Of a DNA stretch of 64,000 nucleotides, positions 16,718 to 26,158 are shown in pieces. The stretch is from assembly GCA_903887845.1 (NCBI GenBank), contig CAISRC010000122.1, positions 1-64,000 of the forward strand, written 5' to 3'. Numbering within the stretch: position 1 is the first letter of the stretch; each line of letters opens with the position of its first letter. The notes below the pieces were generated by a model. The model was not told the origin of the DNA. It did no database searches and saw only the letters and a program-made list of their open reading frames with translations. Source of the DNA: an uncultured Chlorobiaceae bacterium (lineage in GTDB: Bacteria > Bacteroidota > Chlorobiia > Chlorobiales > Chlorobiaceae). The position numbers and the translations under genes are program-made.

Positions 16718-19319
16718 TCATCTTCCCCCCAATCCCCGTCAAGTCCCTCCCCTTCGGCATCACAAACAAACAGGTGCCGTTGCTCCGTTTCTCCCACAAC
16801 TCCCCCAAGGCGAGCTTTTCCCGTGAATCTTCATTGCTCCATGATGTCTCCGCTTTGTACTCGACAACCAGAAAGCGCTCGTCCTTGAGTTTGCAGACAA
16901 AGTCGGGGTAGAATTTGTCGGTGGAGGTTTGGAGCCAGAAGGAGTGTAACTCGCGCCGTTCGATGTTGCGCACCCAGAATTCAACTTCGGGGAGTTGATC
17001 GAGGTAGATGGCGCACTCCTCCTCTTCGCCATTCAGGGAGGCAATCTCCTTGTAGTAGTGCTTTCTGAACTTGAAGCTGCCCTGATATTTTGCGTTGCAG
17101 GGGTATTCGTCCGGTTTGAACCTGAAGCATCGGGCTGGCGTCACCACAATCGGGGTTGCACATTCCGGCAGGAGAAACGTCTGGTATGCTTTCTGCCGCT
17201 CGGTTCTGCGCAGGGCATCTATTTTTGCAACAATCCTTTGGCGCAGGGTGTACTTGTCGTGGAAAAGCTCCTGAAGGGAGATATTTCGCTCGTTCAGGAG
17301 ATAGTGAATAACGCCGATCAGCCAGGGGCCGCTCTCTGACGGGAAGATATCTGCGCGGTTCGGAATGTTTTTGTCAATCCAGTGAACCAAAGCGGCAACA
17401 CTTTCGTCGTCGTCTGGCTCCAGAAAAGAGATCTGGTGGCGCAAATCCTTGAGGAATGACTTTGAGACCTTGCCGCGATCGTCAACGTCGATGTCAATCA
17501 CTTTGCCATCGAACTGCTTTGCTGCATAGTCTGACTCGGTGAAGGTCGGAGGGTATTTGGAAAGTCTCCACGGAATTTCAAGGAAATGGCTCTCCTCGAA
17601 GGGTTCAAAGAGGTCGCCCTGCTGCACGGAGAGGAGAGGAACCGAGAAGTCAACCCCGCGTTCAGCCGCTGTTTTTGGCTGTTCCGGCGGTATACCACAG
17701 CTTTTGCGATAGAGCCGCTCGATAGTTGCCCTCGCTTCCGGCGTTGTGCAGCAATCAAGAATTGCGTACTTCTCCGGCTCTTCCATGATGCCGACAAAGG
17801 TGCAGGTTTTGCTTGACTCGTCATAGGTGAATTTATTGGCCACGGTTTCGGGCAGCCCTGCAAGGAGTGGCGCTTCTGCGAGAGGTTCCGACACTTTGAA
17901 GAAGAGGTCAAGCATGCCCTGTTCACCGGCTGGCATACGGGTTATCAACTCTTTGGCCTCCTGCCGGTTAAAGCCGTTTTGAATCAGCGCATCTTCAAGG
18001 GCGTTGGCCGCCTCAACAAAGTTTTTCGATGCTGAAAAAGCATAGGCCATGTTCAGCTCTACCCGCTGCTTTCGCTTTGCCTGGTGCAGCCGCATGATCC
18101 GACCGAGAATCTGTTCAACCGCCGTGGAGGAGCGCATTTCGGCAACAGAGCAGAGAACGTAGGCAAAGGGGCAGTCCCACCCCTCGCGCAATGCCTGCAC
18201 GGTAATGATAAAGCGCACCTTGCAACTCGATACCGCAAGGTCAAGATTCTCCAGCCCCTTGTCGGTTCCTGTGGCCCGGCGAATCTGCTCCGCCGGAATA
18301 TTGAAATCATCAATCAGGCACTGCTCAACCACCTCAACGGTGAGTGTCTCGTGAGTCTGGCTTTTGGCCTGTGCCTGAATGAGCATGATCGGCCTGATGT
18401 ACTCGCCTGTCGCCTGCTGCTCTTCAAGGGCAAGCTGTTCAAGATGTTTGCGGCACGCGATGGCATCCGTCAGCAGCTCCTTCCAGTTTGGCCTTGTTTC
18501 GAGGCGGATGGGCATTTTTATCATCTGGGCCGCCTTCAGCTCTGCCGCCGAGACGGAGTAGAGGATGTTGCTTGGATTGTGCTCGGTGGCCGGTGTTGCC
18601 GTGAACTCGATGATGCAGGAGGGGTTGAAGCGGGCGAGCGTTTCAAAGGAGAGCTGCGTCCGGGAGTTGTGCGCTTCGTCAACAATCACAATCGGACGGT
18701 GCATTTTCAACAGATTGGCCAGCGACTGAATCGGCACACCGTTGTCGTAGGCTTCAAGGGTTTGGGCGAGAGCGGTGTCAAGATCAGTGAAGTGCTCCAT
18801 CAGAACGCCGGATTGCTCATAGACCTTTCGCCCCTCCGTTTCATCGACCCTGAAGGCCTGAATGGTGGAGACAATAATGGTGGCATTGTTGGCAAGCGTC
18901 GGGCGGGTGACGTAGAGTGCCTCCGGCATGGTCAGCACCGCAACCGATGGCATCGACTCCTCAACCGCCTGCCGGTAGGGGTGGTTACGATCTTTCAGGG
19001 CGTTACAGGTCTGCTCCTTGATGGTATTGGAGGGGACCAGCCAGAGGACAACCGGAGTTTCAGTGTGCATCAACTCTTTGGCGGCAATACCGATGGCATG
19101 GCTGGCAACAATGGTTTTGCCTCCGCCGGTGGGCATTCTGAGGCAGATATAGGGCAGCCCCGGAAGCTCCTTCACCTCCCGATAAGAGAGCGCCGTGCCA
19201 AAGGAGTGCCGGGTGACGGTGGCATAAGCCATCCCGGCACTCTCATCCTGCTGAAAGGCGACAAAATAATCGGTGAGGGCCGATAACGAGCGCCGCTGGT
19301 AATCCTTGAGGGTTATCAT
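16710..19319 (-). CDS. res: Type III restriction enzyme Res subunit
   Basis: Helicase-nuclease subunit of a type III R-M system; with Mod it translocates or slides on DNA from unmodified sites and cuts. The ATG at 19319 overlaps the mod stop (ATGA); a GTG two codons earlier is also possible (871 residues from there). Walker A PTGGGKT is at about residues 65-71, DEAH at 216-219, the C-terminal helicase motif has EQILGRIMR, and the nuclease motif is FYPDF...VVEYK near the C-terminus (about 805-825), a PD-(D/E)xK core. All catalytic motifs look intact. It overlaps the downstream pentapeptide gene by 8 bp. Confidence 0.9.
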   Translation of the reverse strand: MITLKDYQRRSLSALTDYFVAFQQDESAGMAYATVTRHSFGTALSYREVKELPGLPYICLRMPTGGGKTIVASHAIGIAAKELMHTETPVVLWLVPSNTIKEQTCNALKDRNHPYRQAVEESMPSVAVLTMPEALYVTRPTLANNATIIVSTIQAFRVDETEGRKVYEQSGVLMEHFTDLDTALAQTLEAYDNGVPIQSLANLLKMHRPIVIVDEAHNSRTQLSFETLARFNPSCIIEFTATPATEHNPSNILYSVSAAELKAAQMIKMPIRLETRPNWKELLTDAIACRKHLEQLALEEQQATGEYIRPIMLIQAQAKSQTHETLTVEVVEQCLIDDFNIPAEQIRRATGTDKGLENLDLAVSSCKVRFIITVQALREGWDCPFAYVLCSVAEMRSSTAVEQILGRIMRLHQAKRKQRVELNMAYAFSASKNFVEAANALEDALIQNGFNRQEAKELITRMPAGEQGMLDLFFKVSEPLAEAPLLAGLPETVANKFTYDESSKTCTFVGIMEEPEKYAILDCCTTPEARATIERLYRKSCGIPPEQPKTAAERGVDFSVPLLSVQQGDLFEPFEESHFLEIPWRLSKYPPTFTESDYAAKQFDGKVIDIDVDDRGKVSKSFLKDLRHQISFLEPDDDESVAALVHWIDKNIPNRADIFPSESGPWLIGVIHYLLNERNISLQELFHDKYTLRQRIVAKIDALRRTERQKAYQTFLLPECATPIVVTPARCFRFKPDEYPCNAKYQGSFKFRKHYYKEIASLNGEEEECAIYLDQLPEVEFWVRNIERRELHSFWLQTSTDKFYPDFVCKLKDERFLVVEYKAETSWSNEDSREKLALGELWEKRSNGTCLFVMPKGRDLTGIGGKMNA

Positions 19320-20908
19320 GAGCACCTCACTTCGTAGGGGATTTGTCGGAAAATGATATTCTCCCGATTGAGATGCGATGAGCCAAGCAGGCAGCCATTG
19401 CCGTACACAATTTTTGTGCCCTCAGTTTGCGGCAACCGGCTTAACACAGCACGGGTAAGCACATTGCCGCCCTCCTTCTCGTTATCGCCGAGAATTCCGT
19501 TGTAGAGAAGGTAGACTGCGATATTGTTCGATGTGCCAAGAAATGGAGTTGAAAAATCGGTGGCCGGTGGCAGCGGCTCCCCGGTCGCAATGAAAAAGAT
19601 GTGGTGCGCAAGCTCTTTGAAGGTGACTGCCTTGTTGATGGAGCCATCTGCGTCGAAGAGGGGTGCGCCGAGTTCGCAGAAGCGGAAACCACCGCCAAGG
19701 GCTAAAGTATCAGCGTAACCATTGATAACATGCTCAAGTCGCTTGGCCATGACATTAGAGCAAATATTCTGATCCATTTCGATGAGAACAAATCTCCTGT
19801 TTCCGCCATCAAAGTGATTTGCTGCCAGTACCGCTTGACCTGTTGTCCCGCTTCCAGCAAAGGCATCAAGTATCAAATCGTTTTTATCCGTAGAAAGCTG
19901 TACGAGTATCTGAATAAGCTTTGAGGGTTTGGGGAATGAGAACGCTTTCCCGTCGCCAAACATAGCTTTGATTTCATTGGTTCCTTGCTGTGTGTATATG
20001 CCATCAATAATAGAATAAGCCTTACTCCCTCGCTCGCCACCTTCAGAGTCCTTCAGATACTGTTTGTATGAAACCGTCCATTTCCCAGCTTTTTTGGTAA
20101 AAACAAGCCCATCATTTTCAAGCGCAGATAATACCCTTTCTTTTGACCATTGCCACTGTCTTTCAGGCATAATTTCTTCGCCTTGGTATTCTATAGCATA
20201 ACGGAGGTTAGGGCGTTCATCCATGCTATTCGTTGCTAATGGTTGCAAACGATATGGCCCTCGTTCATTAAATTTAACATCCCGATATTTGTAGTATTTC
20301 AGTGCCTTCTCATCCGGCGGCAGCTCCATTATCGGAATCAAACTTTTATTCTTTGCAAAACAGAGAATGTATTCATGCTGGTTTACAATGTGCTTGGATT
20401 TAGAACCACCGCCATAACTCTTTTTCCATATCAATGTTTCAAGGTGATTCGTCCCGCCAAAAATTTCATCCATAACCAAAGAGAGAAAACGGAATTCGTT
20501 ATTGTCAATGCTGACAAAAATAATCCCGTCTTCCCGCAAAAACTCTTTCAACAGCACAAGCCGGGGATACATCATGCACAACCACTTGTCATGCCGCGAC
20601 AGATCTTCTGCTTCTTTCCCGACTGCTTTCCCCAGCCATTCCCTCATCTCCGGGCTGTTGACATTATCATTGTAAACCCAGCTTTCATTACCGGTGTTAT
20701 ACGGCGGGTCGATATAGATGCACTTCACCTGCCCGGCATAGTATGGGAGCAGTGCCTTCAAGGCGACAAGGTTATCCCCCTGCACAAGAAGATTCCTTGA
20801 CTCAGGATCACCAGCCGACAACTCCATATTCTGACGCAACAAATGAAACGGCACCTGCTTGTGGTGGTTTACAACAGCTTTCTTCCCAATCCAGTCAAGT
20901 GACGGCAT
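19316..20908 (-). CDS. mod: Type III DNA adenine methyltransferase Mod subunit
   Basis: Site-specific N6-adenine methyltransferase that gives the system its recognition sequence. The 530-residue protein has the beta-class motif order: catalytic DPPY at 67-70 first, SAM-binding FAGSG at 350-354 later. The region 160-330 between them is the target-recognition part. The N-terminal QGDNLVALKALLPYYAGQVK matches the usual approach to DPPYNTG. Length is normal, with no sign of simple repeats for phase variation. Its stop overlaps res. A 55-bp footprint of a COG2865 gene lies just upstream (20935-20989). Confidence 0.9.
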   Translation of the reverse strand: MPSLDWIGKKAVVNHHKQVPFHLLRQNMELSAGDPESRNLLVQGDNLVALKALLPYYAGQVKCIYIDPPYNTGNESWVYNDNVNSPEMREWLGKAVGKEAEDLSRHDKWLCMMYPRLVLLKEFLREDGIIFVSIDNNEFRFLSLVMDEIFGGTNHLETLIWKKSYGGGSKSKHIVNQHEYILCFAKNKSLIPIMELPPDEKALKYYKYRDVKFNERGPYRLQPLATNSMDERPNLRYAIEYQGEEIMPERQWQWSKERVLSALENDGLVFTKKAGKWTVSYKQYLKDSEGGERGSKAYSIIDGIYTQQGTNEIKAMFGDGKAFSFPKPSKLIQILVQLSTDKNDLILDAFAGSGTTGQAVLAANHFDGGNRRFVLIEMDQNICSNVMAKRLEHVINGYADTLALGGGFRFCELGAPLFDADGSINKAVTFKELAHHIFFIATGEPLPPATDFSTPFLGTSNNIAVYLLYNGILGDNEKEGGNVLTRAVLSRLPQTEGTKIVYGNGCLLGSSHLNRENIIFRQIPYEVRCS

Positions 20909-20934
20909 TTATTTGGTTCCCGTGAGGTTTTGTA

Positions 20935-20989
20935 ATGAAATATTCTGTTCAGGATGTCTTGCGAATATCCGCCAGCGATCGTCATCCTT
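20935..20989 (-). pseudogene. Footprint of a COG2865 regulator 3' end
   Basis: This 55-bp stretch matches 26145-26199 at most positions. On the minus strand it reads RSLADIRKTS then stop, against RLLADIRQTS at the end of the decayed COG2865 copy, and the match continues past the stop. It lies in the short gap between the STAND gene and mod and shows that a third copy once stood here. Confidence 0.6.
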
Positions 20990-21018
20990 TAACTATCAAC
21001 GAATTAGTGACTTATGAG

Positions 21019-24000
21019 TTAAACTTTGTTAACCTTTTTCATCTCATCAAGAAGTTTAGTGAGATTGTTTCTATGAAGAATAGTGTCTGGATGATCCTTT
21101 CGAAGTGCAGTTTCATCAATCACCAGCGCACGACGATAGAGCGGCTCTGCTTCTTCAAAACGGCCTTGAGCACACAACAACTCAGCAAAATTGTTCAGGC
21201 TCTTGGCAACATGAGGATGCTCGTTGCCTAACTGCTTTTCTCTTATCATCAATGCCCGGTGATACAGTGGCTCAGCCTCATCGTATTTGCCCTGCGCTCG
21301 ATATAATTCAGCAATGTTGTTAAGACTTGTGGCCACGAAATGATGGTCAGGCCCCAATGTCTTTTCGTAGATGGAGAGAGCTTGGTGATGAATCGGTGCT
21401 GCATCGTCATACTTGCCCTGCGTTTTCAACAGTAACCCAAAATTACTCAAGCTTGTGGCTACTTGGTGATGATCCTTGCCAAATGCTTTTTCCAATATCG
21501 CAAGCAAACGGCGGTAAAGCGGCTCAGCTTCCGTGTACTTGCCCTGAAAAAACAACATCAGCGCAAGATTGTTCAAACATGAAGCCACATGAGGATGCTC
21601 AGAACCTAATAATTTTTCGCATATCATCAGCTCTCGCCGAGATAACTGCTCGGCTTCGGCATACCTATCTTGTCGCTCCAGCAAGAGTGCGTAATTGTGT
21701 AGGCTCTCCGCCACATCATGGTGTTCATTGCCCAACAACTTCTCCCTGATCAACATCGAACGGCAATAGATCTGCTCGGCTTCTGAATACTTTCCCTGAT
21801 CTCGAAGCGTGTTCGCCAAACTGGTCAAACAGTTGGCTACATGGACATGCTCATTGCCTAATGCTTTTTCAAAAATCGCAAGTGCTTGGCGACTTAATAT
21901 CTCTGCATCAGAAAATTTCCCTTGTTCATTCAATAAAAAGGCAAGATTAGTCATGGGAGTTGCAACTTCCAGATGCTCATTGCCAAAAAACTCTTGTGTG
22001 ATAACCAGCGCACGACGATAGAGCGACTCGGCTTCTGGATACTGGTTTTGGTCATGAAGCAAAACCGCCAAATTACCTATAAACGTCGCAACTTCCGGGT
22101 GATCCTTGCCAAACAAAGTTTCGTTGATCACCACTGCACGACGATAAAGAGGCTCAGCTTCAGCATACTTCCCTTGTTGAGCCATACAAAGCGCTAAATT
22201 GTTCAAACTCGTTGAAACAGAGGGAAATACTTTCCCATAATGGTGTTCCCTGATGGCCAATACTCGACGAAACAACGATTCGGACTCAATATACGAGGCT
22301 CGACCCATGAGATACAGTCCCATATTGCTCAGTAGATCCGATACATTCTCTCCCGCTTTATCGTCGTTTGCAACGGCATCAACAACGGTTTCGGCATGAG
22401 GCATGAGTGCTGCGCATTCTGACCAACAAGCTGGATTTTTATTTGAATAACCATCCGGGGGAAAAAGTTGAGTCAATGCGTTGATTGCCGAAATCCTGAA
22501 TCCGGCAATTTCTTCACCATCCATGCGGTCTTGTGCAACGGCCTGCACCAGACGATGAATAGAGATCGTTTCAGTTTCGGCAGATACAAGAGCGTAATTG
22601 GACAACGCAGCAATGGCAGCATTGATTTTCATACTGTCGATGGGTGCGGCATCACTGTCGTTGCTTGCATGATAACCCAATGCCGTTGTAATGAGCGTTC
22701 GGGGAATTGCGTCAGGTGCAAAAAGAGTACAGAGATTGAGGATATCCTTTGCAAAAAGAACATCCTTGATTGCTGTAAACGCAAGTTCCCATGTTGTCGC
22801 TACTGTTGATGGATAGTCATAAGGCTGTTGTTCAGCTTTCCAAAGCTCTTTTCGTCGGGTTTTGAAAAGCTCAAGATATGTGACATAGCTGATGTGCATC
22901 GTCCTGCAATAGGCTGCGGCCTGTTCAAGTGCAAGCGGCAAATCTCCAAGTGCAGCGGCAATGCCGTTTGCGGCTTTATCGTCGTGCTGCCCGGTTCGTT
23001 TGTTCAGAAAGGCGACAGACTCTTCCCTGTTCCAAACCTTTATTTCCAAAGGGATAATAATGTTACTCCACTGCTCGTTTCTTGAGGTAATGAGCACATG
23101 ACCACCACTGGATTTCGGCAGAAAGTTGCTGATAGTGACCACATCTACGGCATTATCAAACACCAGAAGCCAGTTACTGTGGTGATCCAGCCACTTACGA
23201 ACTGCCTGAATGATCTTCTCCTGCTCTGGAGCCTCTTTTTCATGCAAATTCAATTCCGCAGCAAGCTCCGCGTAATCGGAGAAAAGTGTTGAGGGCTCTG
23301 CAGAACGTATCCACCAGATAACCTCGTATTCGGCACTGTGCCGATAAGCATACTCAATCGCCAATTGGGTTTTGCCAATTCCTCCCAGTCCGTGCAGAGC
23401 TTGTTGTGTCAGGGCAATATGAACTTCCTTGACCAAGGAGTGACGGAGCTGCTCAAGAATATCTTCTCTTCCAGTAAAATTCGGGTTACGGCGCGGCACA
23501 TTACATATCGGCGGTAACGTGCCAGCAATTCGAGATTTCTCGACAACAGAAACATTTTCTTGACCGTTGGAAGGAATTTGTCCTGCAAACGTTGGCACAA
23601 CGTCACCCTTTCCGGTTCCTGAAGAAACCTCTGAGGGTAGCTTTGGAGAGGCATCCAATGTGTCTTTGATGAACTGACAAAGTAAACGATGCTGTTCATC
23701 ATCTCTGTCTTTCGGTTCAGCAATGGTAAAATGATCGGAATTGTAAATTTTACGTGAATCCGCAAAATATCGTGCAGCAGAGAAGGGTTCAACAACTTGC
23801 CGTCCGAATAGTTTGGTAAAAACAGGGCTCTTGAAAAAAGGGCGGTCTTCATAAATCTCTTTTCCATATATCTTGAGGTTGCCTGCCTCTTTGAGATTTA
23901 TGAAGTGTTCATCCAAATCCTGTAACCACGGATTATTCCGAACAAAGCGCAAGGTATTGGCCTGTTCATGCCCCAAGGTCTTTGCCAAGGGACTTAACCA

Positions 24001-24408
24001 GTCTGCATAGGATGAACCAAGAGAAGGCGACGCTACAAGAAAAAGACCGATTTCCTGCCTGTTCCGAAACAGTTCAATCTGTTGATCGACAAGTAACTTC
24101 CTGACAACAATGCCTCCCATGCTGTGGCAGACAAAAATAAGCTTCTTACATTCCGCCGCCTTATTATGACGCAGTTGATCCTGAAGGGTATTAACAATAT
24201 CACCAAGACAAAAACTGCCACTAAACATGTCCGTTGGATATGAAAAAACAAGGATCCCCGATGAGTGAAGTTCTGTTTCGTCCTTCAGTAACTGAGGCCA
24301 ATAGCTTCCGTTTTTGTGCCTCCAGCAAGTTGCCTCCTTTGCCAAAATGCCGTGTACAAACACTATGGCCGTCCCATTGCTTGGCTCTCTTAACCACTTA
24401 CCATTCAT
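21019..24408 (-). CDS. STAND NTPase: alpha/beta-hydrolase, NB-ARC and TPR domains
   Basis: A 1129-residue NLR-like protein. Residues 1-250 form a SERAC1/PGAP1-like alpha/beta hydrolase: oxyanion segment VFVHGIL (16-22), nucleophile elbow CHSMGG with Ser96, and a candidate catalytic His226 in SDHFTIA. Residues 310-600 are an NB-ARC domain: FTGRED, Walker A GLGGIGKT (340-347), Walker B LLVFDN (about 414-419), ITSRN (440-444) and a GLPLAL-like GDLPLALEQ. From about 690 ten 42-residue kinesin-light-chain-type TPRs follow (pattern SLNNLA...QGKYAEAEPLYRRAL...HP). The layout of effector, switch and sensor suggests a phage-sensing defence protein with a lipase/esterase effector; the defence role is inferred. 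It lies beside type III R-M. Confidence 0.85.
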   Translation of the reverse strand: MNGKWLREPSNGTAIVFVHGILAKEATCWRHKNGSYWPQLLKDETELHSSGILVFSYPTDMFSGSFCLGDIVNTLQDQLRHNKAAECKKLIFVCHSMGGIVVRKLLVDQQIELFRNRQEIGLFLVASPSLGSSYADWLSPLAKTLGHEQANTLRFVRNNPWLQDLDEHFINLKEAGNLKIYGKEIYEDRPFFKSPVFTKLFGRQVVEPFSAARYFADSRKIYNSDHFTIAEPKDRDDEQHRLLCQFIKDTLDASPKLPSEVSSGTGKGDVVPTFAGQIPSNGQENVSVVEKSRIAGTLPPICNVPRRNPNFTGREDILEQLRHSLVKEVHIALTQQALHGLGGIGKTQLAIEYAYRHSAEYEVIWWIRSAEPSTLFSDYAELAAELNLHEKEAPEQEKIIQAVRKWLDHHSNWLLVFDNAVDVVTISNFLPKSSGGHVLITSRNEQWSNIIIPLEIKVWNREESVAFLNKRTGQHDDKAANGIAAALGDLPLALEQAAAYCRTMHISYVTYLELFKTRRKELWKAEQQPYDYPSTVATTWELAFTAIKDVLFAKDILNLCTLFAPDAIPRTLITTALGYHASNDSDAAPIDSMKINAAIAALSNYALVSAETETISIHRLVQAVAQDRMDGEEIAGFRISAINALTQLFPPDGYSNKNPACWSECAALMPHAETVVDAVANDDKAGENVSDLLSNMGLYLMGRASYIESESLFRRVLAIREHHYGKVFPSVSTSLNNLALCMAQQGKYAEAEPLYRRAVVINETLFGKDHPEVATFIGNLAVLLHDQNQYPEAESLYRRALVITQEFFGNEHLEVATPMTNLAFLLNEQGKFSDAEILSRQALAIFEKALGNEHVHVANCLTSLANTLRDQGKYSEAEQIYCRSMLIREKLLGNEHHDVAESLHNYALLLERQDRYAEAEQLSRRELMICEKLLGSEHPHVASCLNNLALMLFFQGKYTEAEPLYRRLLAILEKAFGKDHHQVATSLSNFGLLLKTQGKYDDAAPIHHQALSIYEKTLGPDHHFVATSLNNIAELYRAQGKYDEAEPLYHRALMIREKQLGNEHPHVAKSLNNFAELLCAQGRFEEAEPLYRRALVIDETALRKDHPDTILHRNNLTKLLDEMKKVNKV

Positions 24409-24721
24409 AGTCCACTCGGTCTGGTTTATCAGGAGTACTCAGGGCTTTTGCTGTTAAAGGATCCACATTGACATGTTGAGTCAGTGAAAATACTCGATAA
24501 GATTAAAAATATTTTCTTTCCAATCGGCGGCAGACAAATTTTCAATATAGAAGAGCTGCCACAGAGACTGTTGACTTCACATATTTGGAAATACCGGTTA
24601 TTTTATTGTCTCGTAAAACGCTTATGAAACTCAATATTTTACGAGAACGTAAGCGATTAATTTAATACAAGTTATAAAGAAACTGTTACGTATTTCCTTT
24701 GGTAATTCGTCTTCCGCCGTT
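24409..24721. other. Intergenic region upstream of the STAND gene with interleaved inverted repeats
   Basis: No gene is seen. TCTCGTAAAA (24609-24618) pairs with TTTTACGAGA (24637-24646), and CGCTTA (24619-24624) pairs with TAAGCG (24650-24655), giving two crossing stems. The near side should hold the promoter of the STAND gene, but no confident -35/-10 pair was found. Confidence 0.45.
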
Positions 24722-24949
24722 CTATTTTACGAGAACCCACTGAGGAGTAGCCATGCTACCTTTATTGACAATCAATTGATTCCTGCAAAGCTCTCCCATC
24801 AGGTTACCTATCTTATACATTTTCTGCTTGTCACTCATCCAATCCGGTAATTTATTCCACAAGAGATCATTAATAACCTTTGCGAGTCGATGAACCATGA
24901 CAACGCAACAGCCAATCAAGCAACGGTCAAGCAAATTACTACTACCCAA
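24722..24949 (-). pseudogene. Possible C-terminal remnant of a COG2865-like DNA-binding protein
   Basis: The last 57 codons read NDLLWNKLPDWMSDKQK, IGNLMGELCRNQLIV and TPQWVL, which resembles the C-terminal winged-helix end of divergent-AAA/AlbA_2 (COG2865) proteins (LPDxLxxxQKxxKIxNLL...L). No upstream domain remains. The assignment rests on this pattern and is tentative. Confidence 0.35.
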
Positions 24950-25428
24950 TTATCATTTATTCATATCGTTAGCAGAAAATAAACAAGTTTTTCCCCTTCT
25001 CCATCAAGCAACAGTCAAGCAACGATGATTACGGCTTAGTGATCACCGCGAAATTCTTTTGCCGGAAAAACGCTTGTAGCCAAGCAATTTACGCTCTCAG
25101 ATTTGAAAAATTGGATTTATATTCGGATTAAGCTACTTTGTTGGAAGTGAAAAAAATGTGATATATCGGAGTAATAACAGGTTGACTGTTGTAGCCCATA
25201 AGATTTTTCCAAACCCACTCTACCCAGATTTTCTGATATGCAGCGGAATATCAAGTAAAAATACTCTGACAAAAACCATTATATGCACCTGACGCAAAAG
25301 ACGCATTATTCAAAAACTCAACCGAAAGCCTGAATGAACACCGTTGCCATACCTGCATGGAATACGAATGGGGTTTTGCCGCCTGTTGATCCACACTTGC
25401 CAACAAGTCCGGTTCGTTCGCCCTGTCC
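24950..25428. other. 480 bp with no supported gene
   Basis: AT-rich DNA with repeated CAAGCAACRGTCAAGCAAC-type words near 24915 and 25005. Possible decayed coding DNA; no frame is supported on either strand. Confidence 0.35.
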
Positions 25429-25980
25429 ATGAACCCGCAAGATCGAATTCATCTACTCTCTGAGCTGACGTTTCTGCGAGAAGGCCTGGCTGAACTCCCT
25501 GATTCTGCAAAGATCATGCGGATAAGCACCGAATCCCGCATTCGTGGAATTGAGAAGCGTTTGGCAGAAGAACCTGTCAATGAACGAGAGCCTGAACGCG
25601 TTCAACTGACCGTCAATGACCCTCCTTTTATTGACACTATTTGCTCAAAGCAATATCGTGATCGTGGCTTTCGATTCTGTGATGTTGGCCAGATCCGTAA
25701 CAGTCTGGCACGGCTTGGGCAAGATAACCTGCGTGAAAATGAGCAGTACCTCAATGGAGAGTTTCAGGGAGTTCTGCCTAAGGGACGTTCTTTTGAGTTC
25801 AAGCTTACCGATAACAGTGAGGTGATACGAGGCAAGATAGGCCCGGCTATCCTGAACGCTGATGAACTGAATGCCCATTTGCATCAATCAGCAAAAATCA
25901 AGGTCATGATGACGCAGATAGGAGGAGGCAAACCGCGCTACGTACTGACGGATATACCGGAGTGGATTGAAGGCAACTGA
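25429..25980 (+). CDS. Hypothetical protein, possibly internally deleted
   Basis: A 183-residue soluble protein. The N-terminal 60 residues (DRIHLLSELTFLREGL, RISTESRIRGIEKRLAEEP) form an amphipathic helical start shared with a family of larger uncharacterised proteins, and the C-terminal part (SFEFKLTDNSEVIRGKIGPAI, GGGKPRYVLTDIPEW) matches what I recall of the end of that family. The stretch between is short, so an internal deletion is likely. A further frame starting at a TTG inside its last codons (ATELEKEIIQTLNF) may be the stub of a coupled second gene that is lost after about 35 codons. Confidence 0.5.
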   Translation: MNPQDRIHLLSELTFLREGLAELPDSAKIMRISTESRIRGIEKRLAEEPVNEREPERVQLTVNDPPFIDTICSKQYRDRGFRFCDVGQIRNSLARLGQDNLRENEQYLNGEFQGVLPKGRSFEFKLTDNSEVIRGKIGPAILNADELNAHLHQSAKIKVMMTQIGGGKPRYVLTDIPEWIEGN

Positions 25981-26158
25981 GCTGGAAAAAGAGATAATCC
26001 AGACACTGAATTTTCACTATCCACCGCCATGTATTGCCAGGGAATTGGAGGAGCTTTTTTCTGTTGTCTGGTTTTTCCCAATGCCACTCTTCCATAGAGA
26101 AATTTTCAGCATCGCACAGCTTCCCTTCTCGACACCGTTGGTTGTGAAATATTTAGAT

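Noticed and set aside
18084-19286. 400-codon plus-strand open frame
   Set aside because: Antisense to the helicase part of res; no domain and no start signal.
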